Assembly (NCBI RefSeq): GCF_003931855.1
Contig: NZ_CP034248.1
Coordinates: 3,162,001-3,226,000 of the forward strand
Source of the DNA: Paenibacillus lentus
Lineage (GTDB): Bacteria; Bacillota; Bacilli; Paenibacillales; Paenibacillaceae
DNA length: 64,000 nucleotides
Direction of reading: 5' to 3'
Both the position numbers and the translations under genes were made by a program. The notes beneath the pieces were generated by a model. That model did no database searches. It was not told the DNA's origin and worked only from the letters and a program-made list of their open reading frames with translations. Shown here piece after piece: positions 42,917 to 52,432 of the stretch (its first letter is position 1; each line of letters opens with the position of its first letter).

Positions 42917-43185
42917 TGCTATACTGTCCACATAAGGCGGTATCGATGTTTCGAGCTGCACTTATGTGGACATTGTAATGAGGAAGTGAATAACCGTCAT
43001 GACCGTAAGTATATTCGGTTGCGTCGGATTCTGCTCTGAGCCGAGAAGGACCGAGACAGAAGGGACGAACGAGAAAAGTGACTCTTCTTTGGATTCGGAC
43101 CTTTTTAGCGCTATAACGATAAAAGGTTTATTTGTCGTTGGCGCGGGGAATTAATCGGTAAACCCATCTATAGGCTTCGAAAACC
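42917..43185 (+). promoter_or_regulatory. Structured leader before panBCD
   Basis: This 290-base gene-free stretch begins with an extended -10 (TG, C, TATACT at 42917-42925). At once follows a perfect 12-base inverted repeat, TGTCCACATAAG (42926-42937) and CTTATGTGGACA (42961-42972), with a TCGA-TGTT-TCGA mini-hairpin in its loop. Nearer to panB, ACCTTTTTA (43100-43108) can pair with TAAAAGGT (43120-43127), and GCGC-TA-TAACGA (43109-43120) can instead pair with TCGTTGGCGC (43135-43144); the two overlap. No T run follows either, so no terminator is seen. It may be a regulatory RNA leader, possibly of the pan-motif type. Confidence 0.45.
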
Positions 43186-43202
43186 AAAAGGAGATGAAGA
43201 GA

Positions 43203-44072
43203 ATGGCTGCAAAACGCGCTCTAAACATTGTTAATCTAAAAAAGATGAAACAGGATAAAATTCCGCTCACGATGATTACAGCTTATGATTATCCTTCCGC
43301 CAGTTTGGCGGAGGAAGCGGGGATCGACATGATTTTGGTCGGAGATTCCCTTGGCAATGTGGTGCTAGGCTATGAGACAACGATTCCGGTAACAGTTGAG
43401 GATATGGTCTACCATACTCGGGCGGTAGCACGCGGAGCTCAGCATACTTTTATCGTCACGGATTTGCCGTTTATGACTTATCATGGCAGCATTGATGAGA
43501 CGCTGCGGGAAGTCAGAAGGGTGATGCAGGAGGGACATGCCCATGCTGTAAAGCTGGAGGGAGGCGCTGAGATCGCCTCTACGGTTCAAGCTGTCGTACA
43601 GGCAGGCGTGCCTGTGCTGGGACATATCGGCCTGACACCGCAATCTGTTAATCAAATCGGCGGGTATCGCATTCAAGGCAAAGATGAGAAGGATGCTAGG
43701 CGCCTTATGGAGGACGCCAAAGCCTTGGAGCAGGCAGGAGCGTTTGGGATCGTCCTGGAGCTGGTGACCGAAGAGGTTGCTGCCGCGATTTCCAAGGAGC
43801 TTGCAATTCCGACGATCGGAATCGGGGCTGGACGAGGCTGTGACGGGCAGGTGCTCGTGTTCCATGATGTACTGAAATATACTTCAGCCTACCGGGAGAA
43901 AAAATTTGTGAAGACTTATGCTGACATCGGAGATCAAATCCGCAGCGGCATTTCAGAATATGTAAATGAAGTGAAGACACGAGCTTTCCCAGGGGAGCAG
44001 CATGTTTTTGCTGCAGATGAGAAAGTAGTGGATGGTTTGTACGGAAAAGGGAAGGTGGACAGGCAGTCATGA
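43203..44072 (+). CDS. panB: 3-Methyl-2-oxobutanoate hydroxymethyltransferase
   Basis: A 289-residue PanB that makes ketopantoate in vitamin B5 synthesis. MITAYDYPSA, LVGDSLGNVVLGYETT, VKLEGG and GHIGLTPQS are the metal- and substrate-binding segments. ATG 43203 lies nine bases after AAAAGGAG; ATG 43194 adjoins that site and is less likely. It overlaps panC by 4 bases. Confidence 0.97.
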   Translation: MAAKRALNIVNLKKMKQDKIPLTMITAYDYPSASLAEEAGIDMILVGDSLGNVVLGYETTIPVTVEDMVYHTRAVARGAQHTFIVTDLPFMTYHGSIDETLREVRRVMQEGHAHAVKLEGGAEIASTVQAVVQAGVPVLGHIGLTPQSVNQIGGYRIQGKDEKDARRLMEDAKALEQAGAFGIVLELVTEEVAAAISKELAIPTIGIGAGRGCDGQVLVFHDVLKYTSAYREKKFVKTYADIGDQIRSGISEYVNEVKTRAFPGEQHVFAADEKVVDGLYGKGKVDRQS

Positions 44073-44965
44073 TTGTTTTGACGGATATAGAGGACGTAAG
44101 AGCGCATTTGCGAGCTGAACGCCTTGCTGCAGCTAGAGAAGGGAAGGAGCTGCAGGTCGGATTTGTTCCTACAATGGGATTTTTGCACGATGGACACGCC
44201 AGTCTGCTGCGGAATGCCCGGATGGACAATGATCTCGTCGTATTGAGCATCTTTGTAAATCCGATCCAATTCGGACCAAATGAAGATTTTGAACGTTATC
44301 CGCGCGATCGGGACAAGGATATGTCGCTTGCCAAGCGCGAGGGAGTAGACATTGTATTTCTGCCAACGGTAGAAGAAATGTATCCGGAGCCGACCAAGAC
44401 GAAGGTTCTCGTCTCTGAACTGACGGATCATTTGTGCGGCGCGGCGCGTCCGGGTCATTTTGACGGAGTGACGACAGTAGTTAACAAGCTTCTCAATATC
44501 GTCGCCCCGCAGCGAGCGTATTTTGGACAGAAGGATGCGCAGCAAGTTGCAGTAGTCACGCAAATGGTTATGGATCTCAATATGGATGTTGAGATTATTC
44601 CGTGTCCGATTGTGCGTGAGGAGGACGGCCTTGCCCTCAGTTCCCGCAATGTATACTTAACGCCAGACGAACGACAGGCCGCGCTTGTGCTATCGCGCTC
44701 CTTACGGCAAGCTGAGCAGTTGGCTAGGGAAAGCGAGGAAGCTACGGTAGAGGATCTCTCTCAGGAACTGGTCCAAATGATCGAGTCTGAGCCGGAGGCG
44801 AAAATCGACTATGCGGAAGTCCGCCGTTTTCCTTCCTTGGCGTCTTTGCCCGGTTCTATGCGCGTTAAGGAAGTAGAAGGAAAAATATTGCTGGCTGTTG
44901 CCGTTAAATTCGGAACGACCCGGTTGATTGATAATGTTATTTTAACGATGGAGGGAGATAAATAG
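44069..44965 (+). CDS. panC: Pantothenate synthetase
   Basis: A 298-residue PanC that joins pantoate and beta-alanine with ATP. The signature [17 protein letters not shown] holds the HIGH-like motif, [19 protein letters not shown] binds pantoate, and GQKDAQQ plus [10 protein letters not shown] are the later ATP-site parts. The start overlaps panB (ATGA). It is followed by panD after two bases. Confidence 0.97.
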   Translation: MIVLTDIEDVRAHLRAERLAAAREGKELQVGFVPTMGFLHDGHASLLRNARMDNDLVVLSIFVNPIQFGPNEDFERYPRDRDKDMSLAKREGVDIVFLPTVEEMYPEPTKTKVLVSELTDHLCGAARPGHFDGVTTVVNKLLNIVAPQRAYFGQKDAQQVAVVTQMVMDLNMDVEIIPCPIVREEDGLALSSRNVYLTPDERQAALVLSRSLRQAEQLARESEEATVEDLSQELVQMIESEPEAKIDYAEVRRFPSLASLPGSMRVKEVEGKILLAVAVKFGTTRLIDNVILTMEGDK

Positions 44966-44967
44966 CT

Positions 44968-45351
44968 ATGTATAGAACAATGATGAAATCCAAAATTCAT
45001 CGGGCTACGGTAACCGAGGCAAATTTGAACTATATAGGAAGCATCACTATAGATGAGGATTTGATGGAAACCGCAGATTTGCTCGAGAATGAAATGGTGC
45101 AGATCGTAAACAATAATAATGGCGCGCGCTTAGAAACTTATGTCATTCCAGGACCGCGCGGCAGCGGGGTAATTTGTCTGAATGGGGCTGCAGCCCGCCT
45201 GGTTCAGCCTGGAGATCATGTCATCATCATCTCCTATGCGCAAATTTCTGCGGAAGAGCTGAGAAGCCATAAGCCTACAATCGTGTTTGTCGATGACAAC
45301 AATCGTCCATTGGAGACCGTGGAGCAAGAAACCCACGCCACGGTTCGTTAG
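44968..45351 (+). CDS. panD: Aspartate 1-decarboxylase
   Basis: A 127-residue PanD that makes beta-alanine from aspartate. It is made as an inactive proenzyme and cleaves itself at Gly24-Ser25 in [10 protein letters not shown] to form the pyruvoyl cofactor; that site is intact. [13 protein letters not shown] and [12 protein letters not shown] match other Bacillales. It ends the panBCD operon. Confidence 0.97.
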   Translation: MYRTMMKSKIHRATVTEANLNYIGSITIDEDLMETADLLENEMVQIVNNNNGARLETYVIPGPRGSGVICLNGAAARLVQPGDHVIIISYAQISAEELRSHKPTIVFVDDNNRPLETVEQETHATVR

Positions 45352-45477
45352 AGAAGAAGGCTTCTTGCTGTCCTCTGTCATGCAATTTATGCCTTCGGGA
45401 ATGAAAAGCCCGCCTGAAACAAAAAATGAACATAAGGCCTCATACTGATTTCATTTTCGTTAAAGGGTGGGTTGCGG

Positions 45478-46110
45478 ATGATGTTTCAACATGTATTTGC
45501 GGAAATGAATGAAATGTTGGATGAAATTGCCCGTCATTATCCAATCGCTCAAGGTGTTCATAAACACGAACTCTCCAGGAAGTGGCATCTTCTGCAGCAA
45601 ATGAGCGACTCCATGATTGAAGAATGGCTTAATTTTGAGGAGAAGATGGGGACGCTGCGCCAAAGCGGTATTCGTCTTGAGGAGAAATGCGAGCTGGATT
45701 ATCCGGAAATGAACGACGATGCATTTGTGAAAGGTCAGGGGTATTATAAGTTGCTGATGTTTTCTCAATCTCTACTGCAGTTTCAAGCTGTTCTAGAGGA
45801 ATATCCGGAAAGCTTGATCGGCCGCACTTATTTGGCGATGTGCCACCTTCATTTGGATCAAAGCGATGAGGCTGTGCATTATTTTGAAGAAGTCCTCAAG
45901 GCTGCGGCTAATAAACGGCTGCGCTCCATTATTTACAATGCGCTTGGCTGTATTGAGGTGAAACGGGGAGCCCGCAGCAAAGCGAGGGAGTATTTCACCC
46001 TGGCTTATCATAGCGACCCCACTTTGCCGGAGCCGTTAGCAAATTGGGAAGCTTGTCTGCACAGTACAGGAAAGCTTCAATATGGCACTCAGCTTATATC
46101 TTTGCTGTAG
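45478..46110 (+). CDS. TPR-like protein of unknown role
   Basis: A 210-residue soluble protein. The N-terminal half is helical (FAEMNEMLDEIARHYPIAQG); the C-terminal half has TPR-like pairs (LLQFQAVLEEYPESLIG, DEAVHYFEEVLKAAANK, SKAREYFTLAYHSDPTLPE). It probably binds a protein partner. ATG 45478 or 45481 follows AAGGGTGGG. It lies between panD and dinG, where Bacillus has ypmA-like small genes, but is not homologous by eye. Confidence 0.8.
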   Translation: MMFQHVFAEMNEMLDEIARHYPIAQGVHKHELSRKWHLLQQMSDSMIEEWLNFEEKMGTLRQSGIRLEEKCELDYPEMNDDAFVKGQGYYKLLMFSQSLLQFQAVLEEYPESLIGRTYLAMCHLHLDQSDEAVHYFEEVLKAAANKRLRSIIYNALGCIEVKRGARSKAREYFTLAYHSDPTLPEPLANWEACLHSTGKLQYGTQLISLL

Positions 46111-46120
46111 CCGACTTGCA

Positions 46121-46165
46121 GAAGCGATGCGCGATTCGTTATATTACGGCGCATCGCTTCTTTTG
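46121..46165 (+). terminator. Terminator after the TPR-like gene
   Basis: GAAGCGATGCGC (46121-46132) pairs with GCGCATCGCTTC (46149-46160) as a perfect 12-bp stem, followed by TTTT. Confidence 0.85.
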
Positions 46166-46244
46166 TATTTATCTGTATTAATTTTCAAAACGTCCATCTT
46201 CTGTTATGCTGTTAAGAGAAGTAAAGACTGGAACGAAAGGGACC

Positions 46245-49133
46245 ATGGAACGAAAAATGAAATATGCTGTACTTGACTTTGAGACGACAGGCAATCAGTC
46301 CTCCGATGAGATCATTCAAGTTGGACTTGCAATTATAGATCATAATTTGACCGTATCCCAGGTATATCATTCATTTATCAAGCCGACGATACCGATCCCA
46401 CCTTTCATTACGGGATTAACGGGAATTACTGAGGACGACGTCAAAGATGCACCGGACTTGGATGAAGTCATGATGGAAATGGTCCCGCTCCTCAACGATG
46501 TTGTGCTCGTGGGGCACAATGTGGCTTTCGATTTTAATTATCTGCAAAGCGCATTGGACAAGACGGGGTATCTTCCGTTTACGGGACGCATTCTGGACAC
46601 GATGGATTTCTTGAAAATATTTTACCCATCGCTCAGTTCTTACCAGTTAGGGCTCGTTGCCGCCGAGTTTGGCGTTGAACATGAACGGCCCCATCAAGCC
46701 GATAGCGATGCGCTGGCGACGGCATATGTGTTTCTGAAATGTTTGGAGGAATTGGCCGGTTTGCCGCTTCTTACCGTACAGCGGTTAGCTGATTTGTTCG
46801 CAGGAGAAGACAGCGATTTGGGCTGGTTCTTTGATGCGGCATTGCAGGAAAGAGAGCTGCAGGGCGAACAGAGTACGGATGGATTTGCCTATTACCGTCA
46901 ATATGCGCTGCAAGTCGAGGATTGGAAGGATATCGTTCCAGCCAGAGATCATATGGTTGACAACCCGCTCGAAAATATCAGCTTCGAACAGTTTATGGAG
47001 CAGGTGAGAGAACGGCTGCGCTTGAAGCTGCCTCAGTATGAGGAGCGTGAAGCGCAGAATATGATGCTTGAGGATGTGATGCAGGCCTTCGATGAGGAGA
47101 AGCACCTTCTTGTGGAAGCGGGTACGGGTACAGGGAAATCGCTGGGCTACTTACTTCCAGCCATCTATCATGGCGTAAAGCATAATGAGAAGGTCATGGT
47201 AAGCACGCATACGATTAACCTGCAGGAGCAGCTCCGGGAACGTGATGTCCCGTTGCTGACCGAGGCTGTGCCTTTTCCTTTTCGCGCAGCAGTGTTCAAG
47301 GGAAGAAATCATTATTTGTGTCTGCGTAAATTTGAACATAAAATAAGTAGGAAAGACTTTGCATCTCCCAAAGAAGAAATCATGATCGCGGCGCAAATGG
47401 TCGTGTGGCTTACACAAACCGAGACGGGGGATGATGAAGAGCTTAATTTAGGCAATCGCGGCGGAGATTTCTGGGACACCGTAGCGAGTGATTCGGATTC
47501 CTGCCTTGGCCGATCATGCCCGTGGTTTAGGAAATGCTATTACCATAGAGCTAAACATGAGGCCGGGGTTGCCGATGTTGTGATTACGAACCATTCGAAG
47601 CTGTTCACGGACATTCAGGCTGGGCATCAGCTTCTTCCGGGATATGAGCGGCTTGTCATCGATGAAGCGCATCATTTGGAGGATGTCGCAGGCAAGCATC
47701 TTGGCCTTCATATGAAATATTTCACAGTAGTCCATACATTGACCCGTTTGTTCAAGGATAGTAAAACCGGACAACTGCCTAATCTAAGAATCCTGCTTCA
47801 GAATACACCAAGTGAGAAGTCGGTGGACTGGTGCGGGATTATCGATGGCATTTATCCGGCGCTTATAGACGTGAAGGAGAGCTGGGATAAGCTCAGCGAG
47901 ATGTTATTCTCGTTGATGCCCGAACGCAGTGACGCGGCTCCTGGCGATCCTGGACAGTTCGTTCTCCGTTTACACCCGCAGAAGAAGCCTAAGGATTGGG
48001 ATACGCTTAGCGCGCTCGAAAATCATATTTATGTCCTGCTTGGCGAGGTAGTCCGTAAGGGTGAACGCATGATGAACGATATTCGCGAAGAGCAGGAGGA
48101 TTATGGAGCAGACAGCTTGCTAACGGATATTAATGGTCTGTTCAAAGACCTGGCAACGGAGCGGGAAGCTATTCGTACGTTTATGAAGCTGGATGACGAG
48201 GAAACCGTGTATTGGATCGAAGGAAACGGGAACTACCGCAGTCGCTCTTTGCAGATATATGCGGTTCCAATCGATGTCAGTAAACAGCTCAAAAATTACT
48301 TCTTTGACAAAAAGAAGAGCGTGGTCATGACCTCGGCTACTTTGTCCGTGGATAAGTCGTTTCAGTATATGATTGATCAACTGGGACTGCAGGAGGCTGC
48401 CGATACCGATCGGCTGCTAACCTCGATGCTTCCTTCTCCGTTCAACTATAGGAACCAGGCTCTGCTGGTCATTCCTCGGGACTTTCCGAGTGTAAAGGGC
48501 AGTGTGGGGGACGAGCATTTCGTAAATATGCTGGTGCAGTCACTGGCAGATACGGCAGTAGCTACGCGCGGACGTATGCTGGTGCTCTTTACGTCTTACC
48601 GTATGCTGCGACAGGTTTATGAACCGCTGAAGGAGCATTTATCCTCCGAGGGTATTACCGTCATTGGCCAGGGCATGGATAGCGGCAGTCGCACGAAGCT
48701 GACTCGTAGATTTCAAGGCCAGGAAGCCTCTGTTTTGCTCGGTACGAGCAGCTTCTGGGAAGGTGTGGACATTCCTGGAGAGGCGCTGACAAGCCTGGCG
48801 ATCGTTCGCTTGCCTTTTCAGCCGCCCAATCATCCGCTTGTAGAGGCGAAGAGCGAACGGCTGCAGAAGGAGAAGAAGAATCCGTTTATGAAGCTGTCCG
48901 TACCGCAGGCCGTCATACGTTTCAAGCAAGGATTTGGGCGCCTGGTTCGCTCTTCGCAGGATCGCGGCATAGTTGTAGTTTACGACACGCGCATCTTGGA
49001 ATCTTACTATGGAAAGTATTTTTTATATTCACTGCCTGGGCCTAAAATGGAACATATGCCGACCGAGCAAATGGTTCCGAGAATTTCCGAATGGCTTGAC
49101 GTTTGCGAAGTCCAGGAAGTAAAGGAGCAATAA
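46245..49133 (+). CDS. dinG: DinG-family helicase with exonuclease domain
   Basis: A 962-residue protein fusing an N-terminal DnaQ-like 3'-5' exonuclease (DFETTG, HNVAFDFNYL and HQADSDA, ExoI-III motifs) to an XPD/DinG superfamily 2 helicase. Walker A EAGTGTGKS is near residue 290 and the DEAH box is VIDEAHHLED. Four Cys near CLGRSCPWFRKC-type spacing may hold an iron-sulfur cluster or are degenerate. C-terminal motifs GTSSFWEGVD and QGFGRLVRS are present. It likely repairs or processes DNA. ATG 46245 follows AAAGGGA; 46257 is an alternative. The ypvA/dinG position matches Bacillus. Confidence 0.93.
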   Translation: MERKMKYAVLDFETTGNQSSDEIIQVGLAIIDHNLTVSQVYHSFIKPTIPIPPFITGLTGITEDDVKDAPDLDEVMMEMVPLLNDVVLVGHNVAFDFNYLQSALDKTGYLPFTGRILDTMDFLKIFYPSLSSYQLGLVAAEFGVEHERPHQADSDALATAYVFLKCLEELAGLPLLTVQRLADLFAGEDSDLGWFFDAALQERELQGEQSTDGFAYYRQYALQVEDWKDIVPARDHMVDNPLENISFEQFMEQVRERLRLKLPQYEEREAQNMMLEDVMQAFDEEKHLLVEAGTGTGKSLGYLLPAIYHGVKHNEKVMVSTHTINLQEQLRERDVPLLTEAVPFPFRAAVFKGRNHYLCLRKFEHKISRKDFASPKEEIMIAAQMVVWLTQTETGDDEELNLGNRGGDFWDTVASDSDSCLGRSCPWFRKCYYHRAKHEAGVADVVITNHSKLFTDIQAGHQLLPGYERLVIDEAHHLEDVAGKHLGLHMKYFTVVHTLTRLFKDSKTGQLPNLRILLQNTPSEKSVDWCGIIDGIYPALIDVKESWDKLSEMLFSLMPERSDAAPGDPGQFVLRLHPQKKPKDWDTLSALENHIYVLLGEVVRKGERMMNDIREEQEDYGADSLLTDINGLFKDLATEREAIRTFMKLDDEETVYWIEGNGNYRSRSLQIYAVPIDVSKQLKNYFFDKKKSVVMTSATLSVDKSFQYMIDQLGLQEAADTDRLLTSMLPSPFNYRNQALLVIPRDFPSVKGSVGDEHFVNMLVQSLADTAVATRGRMLVLFTSYRMLRQVYEPLKEHLSSEGITVIGQGMDSGSRTKLTRRFQGQEASVLLGTSSFWEGVDIPGEALTSLAIVRLPFQPPNHPLVEAKSERLQKEKKNPFMKLSVPQAVIRFKQGFGRLVRSSQDRGIVVVYDTRILESYYGKYFLYSLPGPKMEHMPTEQMVPRISEWLDVCEVQEVKEQ

Positions 49134-49172
49134 CCGTAATTCATATCGCGCCATTTTAAGGGGAGAAAAGCT

Positions 49173-49823
49173 ATGAAATCAGAGAAAATTTCCGATGCGG
49201 TTGTACGCAGATTACCTGTTTATTTGCGTTTCCTCAATGAGCTGAGCCTGCGTGAAGTGCCGACGGTGTCCTCTCAGGAACTAGGTCAGAAACTTGATCT
49301 CAATCCTGCGCAAATTCGTAAAGACCTAGCTTATTTTGGGGATTTTGGTCGTAAAGGCATCGGATACGATGTATCATATCTCATTGAGAAAATAAGACAA
49401 ATCCTAAATTTGGATCAGCAAATCAACGTAGCTCTTGTAGGAGCTGGTAATTTAGGTCAAGCATTGTCCAACTATAATGCATATTTAAAGGATAATATGA
49501 AAATCGTGGCGGTGTTCGATGCAGCACCGTCTAAAATCGGTAGCAAAATCAACAATATTACTGTACAGCCGATCGATGAACTCGTTGAAACAGTAAAGGC
49601 ATTAGGTATTCGGATCGGAATTATTACCGTGCCCCATTTTGAAGCTCAGCGGGTTGCCGATCAACTTGTGGCTGCTGGCATCGGGGCGATTCTAAACTTT
49701 GCGCCAACGATATTGAAGGTTCCGCCAGAGGTAAGAATTCATGCGGCCGATTTCACGACGGATTTGCTCAGTCTAGCTTATTATTTGCATGATGGAAAGG
49801 AACTAACTTCTAATGAGTCGTAA
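49173..49823 (+). CDS. rex: Redox-sensing repressor Rex
   Basis: A 216-residue Rex. An N-terminal winged helix (residues 10-70, LSLREVPTVSSQELGQKL and NPAQIRKDLAYFGDFG) binds DNA; a Rossmann domain (ALVGAGNLGQAL near residue 88) senses the NADH/NAD ratio, and a C-terminal swap helix ends the dimer. It represses respiratory and fermentative genes when NADH is low. ATG follows AAGGGGAG. It overlaps the next gene by 11 bases. In Bacillus subtilis rex lies elsewhere. Confidence 0.96.
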   Translation: MKSEKISDAVVRRLPVYLRFLNELSLREVPTVSSQELGQKLDLNPAQIRKDLAYFGDFGRKGIGYDVSYLIEKIRQILNLDQQINVALVGAGNLGQALSNYNAYLKDNMKIVAVFDAAPSKIGSKINNITVQPIDELVETVKALGIRIGIITVPHFEAQRVADQLVAAGIGAILNFAPTILKVPPEVRIHAADFTTDLLSLAYYLHDGKELTSNES

Positions 49824-51111
49824 AATGTTAATTGAGAACGGCACATTTGCCGTTTTGGAGCAGGATCAAACCGTTATCGACGGCTTTATGCTCGTTGAGG
49901 ATGATCTTCTTACCTATATTGGTTCTGAGCGTCCGGATCACTGCGATGATGCCGAAGTGCTGGACGGCAGAGGACTGTTGTTTCTGTCAGGCTTAGTCAA
50001 TACGCATGGTCATGCGGCTATGTCGCTGCTCCGCGGCTATGGGGACGACATGGTGCTGCAAAAATGGCTGCAGGAGAAAATGTGGCCGATGGAAGCAAAG
50101 TTTACAGGGAGCGATGTATACTGGGGGACGGCGCTGTCTGTACTGGAAATGATCAAAGGAGGCACAACGACCTTTCTGGATATGTATGACCATATGGATC
50201 AGGTTGCCCAGGTAACGGAGGAATCGGGTATTCGTGGCGTGCTTATGCGCGGGGCAATCGGTCTTTGTCCGCCGGAGGTCCAGAAGCAGAAGCTGGATGA
50301 AGCCGTGGCTTTTGCCCGGAACTGGCACGGAAAAGCCAACGGCCGGATAACGACGATGATTTCGCCGCATGCTCCTTATACTTGTCCGCCGGACTACATC
50401 GAGCAATTCGTGCAAGCCGCGCATGATCTCGATTTGCCGATGCATACCCATATGTCAGAGACTCAAGCCGAAGTAGAGCAAAATGTAGCCGATTACGGTG
50501 CGAGGCCGGTAGAGCACTTGCTTAAGCTGGGAATGTTCTCTCGCCCGACCTTGCTTGCGCATGGCGTGCATTTGACGGATGAGGAAATTGAAGTGCTTGC
50601 CGCTCATAAAGTCGCTATTTCCCATAACCCGGGAAGTAACTTGAAGTTGGCGAGCGGTGTGGCTCGAGTTCCTGAGCTGCTGAAAGCAGGAGTTACTGTG
50701 TCCTTGGGAACTGACGGCGCAGCGAGCAATAATAATTTGGATATGTTCGAGGAAATTCGGCTTGCCGCTTTGATCCATAAAGGGGTATCGGGCGATCCAA
50801 CGGCTGTGCCGGCATTGGAAGCTTTGCGAATGGGCACGGAATACGGCGCGCAATCGGTGTTCCTGAACAATACGGGCAAGCTTGCTGCGGGAATGAAGGC
50901 GGATTTCATCGCTCTTAATACAGAGCAGGCGCATTTTGTGCCTAGAACCGATTATGTGTCTCATGTCGTATACTCAGCAGGCCCGAAAGATGTTGAGCAT
51001 GTATGGGTTGATGGGAAACAAATCGTGAAGCACGGCGTTTGTCTCACATTGGATGAAGAGCGGATTCGCCACGAAGCTCAAGCGGCATTTGAGGGCTTGT
51101 TGTCCAGATAA
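49813..51111 (+). CDS. mtaD: MTA/SAH deaminase (amidohydrolase)
   Basis: A 432-residue metal-dependent amidohydrolase of the TrzN/MtaD group that deaminates methylthioadenosine or S-adenosylhomocysteine. The metal ligands lie in NTHGHAAMS, HTHMSET, LAHGVHL and SLGTDGAASNNN. The C-terminal YSAGPKDVEHVWVDGK closes the small beta domain. Related enzymes act on guanine or N-ethylammeline, so the substrate is probable rather than certain. Its ATG lies within the end of rex, so the two are co-translated. Confidence 0.85.
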   Translation: MSRKMLIENGTFAVLEQDQTVIDGFMLVEDDLLTYIGSERPDHCDDAEVLDGRGLLFLSGLVNTHGHAAMSLLRGYGDDMVLQKWLQEKMWPMEAKFTGSDVYWGTALSVLEMIKGGTTTFLDMYDHMDQVAQVTEESGIRGVLMRGAIGLCPPEVQKQKLDEAVAFARNWHGKANGRITTMISPHAPYTCPPDYIEQFVQAAHDLDLPMHTHMSETQAEVEQNVADYGARPVEHLLKLGMFSRPTLLAHGVHLTDEEIEVLAAHKVAISHNPGSNLKLASGVARVPELLKAGVTVSLGTDGAASNNNLDMFEEIRLAALIHKGVSGDPTAVPALEALRMGTEYGAQSVFLNNTGKLAAGMKADFIALNTEQAHFVPRTDYVSHVVYSAGPKDVEHVWVDGKQIVKHGVCLTLDEERIRHEAQAAFEGLLSR

Positions 51112-51162
51112 TCAGATAGCATTGAGATAGATTTAAGTTTGGTATTAGAGAGGAAGAGAAGG

Positions 51163-51648
51163 TTGAAGAAGAGAACCCAATGGATCCTGCTCTCTATTCT
51201 CATTCTGCTGCTGGTACTCTTCGGCCTTCATCGTTTTTATGTATATATACAGCAGGATATTTGGATTGAGGAGAAGTCGGCGATTCAGTCGGCTAAGCAG
51301 CAAACGAGTATTATTTCGGTCGATAAGACGTGGAAATCGGTTTGGGATGAGGTTTGCTGGGTCATTAAAGGGAAGAATGAGAACGGTGAAGAGCTGATGG
51401 TTTGGCTTCCGGAGAGCGGAGAAGCCCATGAAGAGCTTCTGGCCAATGGAAAGTCGGAGCAGCAAATCCGGAATATCATCAACCAATCGCTACCCGGGAT
51501 CAGAATTGTCAGACTCATGCCCGGGATCTATGAGGATGAGTATGTATGGCAGTTGTTTTACAAGGAAGAAGAGCATCATTATTATCAATTCTTCCGGTTC
51601 AGCGACGGCTCGGCTTTGCCTGATAAATTCACGCTACCCAATCGATGA
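51163..51648 (+). CDS. ypmB: YpmB-like membrane-anchored protein
   Basis: A 161-residue protein with an N-terminal membrane anchor (about residues 6-24) and an outer domain of the PepSY/DUF5590 kind, with VWDEVCWVIKGKNENGEE and EQQIRNIINQSLPG. Position near dinG and asnS agrees with ypmB of Bacillus; aspB, which lies between ypmB and asnS there, is missing here. The start is either TTG 51163 or TTG 51139; AGAGGAAG is between them, favouring the later one. Function unknown in the family. Confidence 0.75.
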   Translation: MKKRTQWILLSILILLLVLFGLHRFYVYIQQDIWIEEKSAIQSAKQQTSIISVDKTWKSVWDEVCWVIKGKNENGEELMVWLPESGEAHEELLANGKSEQQIRNIINQSLPGIRIVRLMPGIYEDEYVWQLFYKEEEHHYYQFFRFSDGSALPDKFTLPNR

Positions 51649-51717
51649 TCAATGGTAGAGTTTAAGGTTATAAGACACACAGCACTGTGCATCAATAAAT
51701 ATAACAGTTAACAGTAG

Positions 51718-51753
51718 AAATACCCTCGCTCCATAGAGCCAGGGTATTTTTTA
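51718..51753 (+). terminator. Terminator after ypmB
   Basis: AAATACCCT (51718-51726) and AGGGTATTT (51741-51749) pair fully, with an inner GCTC-CATA-GAGC hairpin, then a T run. The remaining 145 bases up to the next gene are very AT-rich, with several TATA-like boxes but no promoter that I can single out. Confidence 0.85.
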
Positions 51754-51898
51754 TTTTCTAAAAATTTTAAATATATTCATACTTTGGCTTCGATATACGA
51801 TGTACTAGTATGTTATACTTTTATTTGTAAGTTTTGATAGATCAGAGTATATCAATATTCGCAAGTATTTATATATACTATATAGAAGGAGGCCGCGA

Positions 51899-52432
51899 AT
51901 GAAATTACGAATTAGACAAATTGTCGCCATCGCAGCATTCTCTGCTGTATTGTTGTTTGGAGGATGGTTTGGCTACAGCCAATGGGCGATCGAGGCTCCG
52001 TTACACAAGCTGGTACAGCAATATGAAGGCGTAAATCATGTTAAATTGAATATTACCCCCAAAGAGGTGGGGGTGAAACTTGATCTTGAAGCTGGTACGG
52101 ATATAGGCGGGCTTGTTCGCTATATTGAGAAGGATGGCCAACAGCTTTTAGGCAAGCGTTCATTAAAGCTGGAAGTAAAAGATCATTCTTCAGCGGCTTT
52201 GGATCAAATTTGGAGTGAAGCACTGTTTTCTGTTGCTCAAGCTATGGAGAGCAGACAATATACGGAAATACAGAGCACGTTGACGCAATTGGAGCAGAAG
52301 TATGATACGCTGCGGACAACCGCCGTTATGGACAACGATAACGTCTATCTGACGCTAACCGATGGAGCGGCGAGCAAATACGTTATTTTGCCCCGGATTC
52401 CGCAGAAATTGGGGGTGTGGCCCAATGCGTAA
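51899..52432 (+). CDS. Unknown small membrane-anchored protein, FtsH-like partner
   Basis: A 177-residue protein that I do not recognise. One N-terminal membrane anchor (residues 8-27) is followed by an outer domain with a beta-rich part (GVNHVKLNITPKEVGVKLDLEA), a helical part rich in Gln and Glu (AQAMESRQYTEIQSTLTQLEQKY), and a final NDNVYLTLTDGAASKYVILPR strand pair. It is preceded by AAGGAGG. Its last 8 bases overlap the compact FtsH-like protease gene, so the two are surely made together. It may be a substrate adaptor, an inhibitor or a subunit of that protease; this is inference from the coupling. Confidence 0.8.
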   Translation: MKLRIRQIVAIAAFSAVLLFGGWFGYSQWAIEAPLHKLVQQYEGVNHVKLNITPKEVGVKLDLEAGTDIGGLVRYIEKDGQQLLGKRSLKLEVKDHSSAALDQIWSEALFSVAQAMESRQYTEIQSTLTQLEQKYDTLRTTAVMDNDNVYLTLTDGAASKYVILPRIPQKLGVWPNA

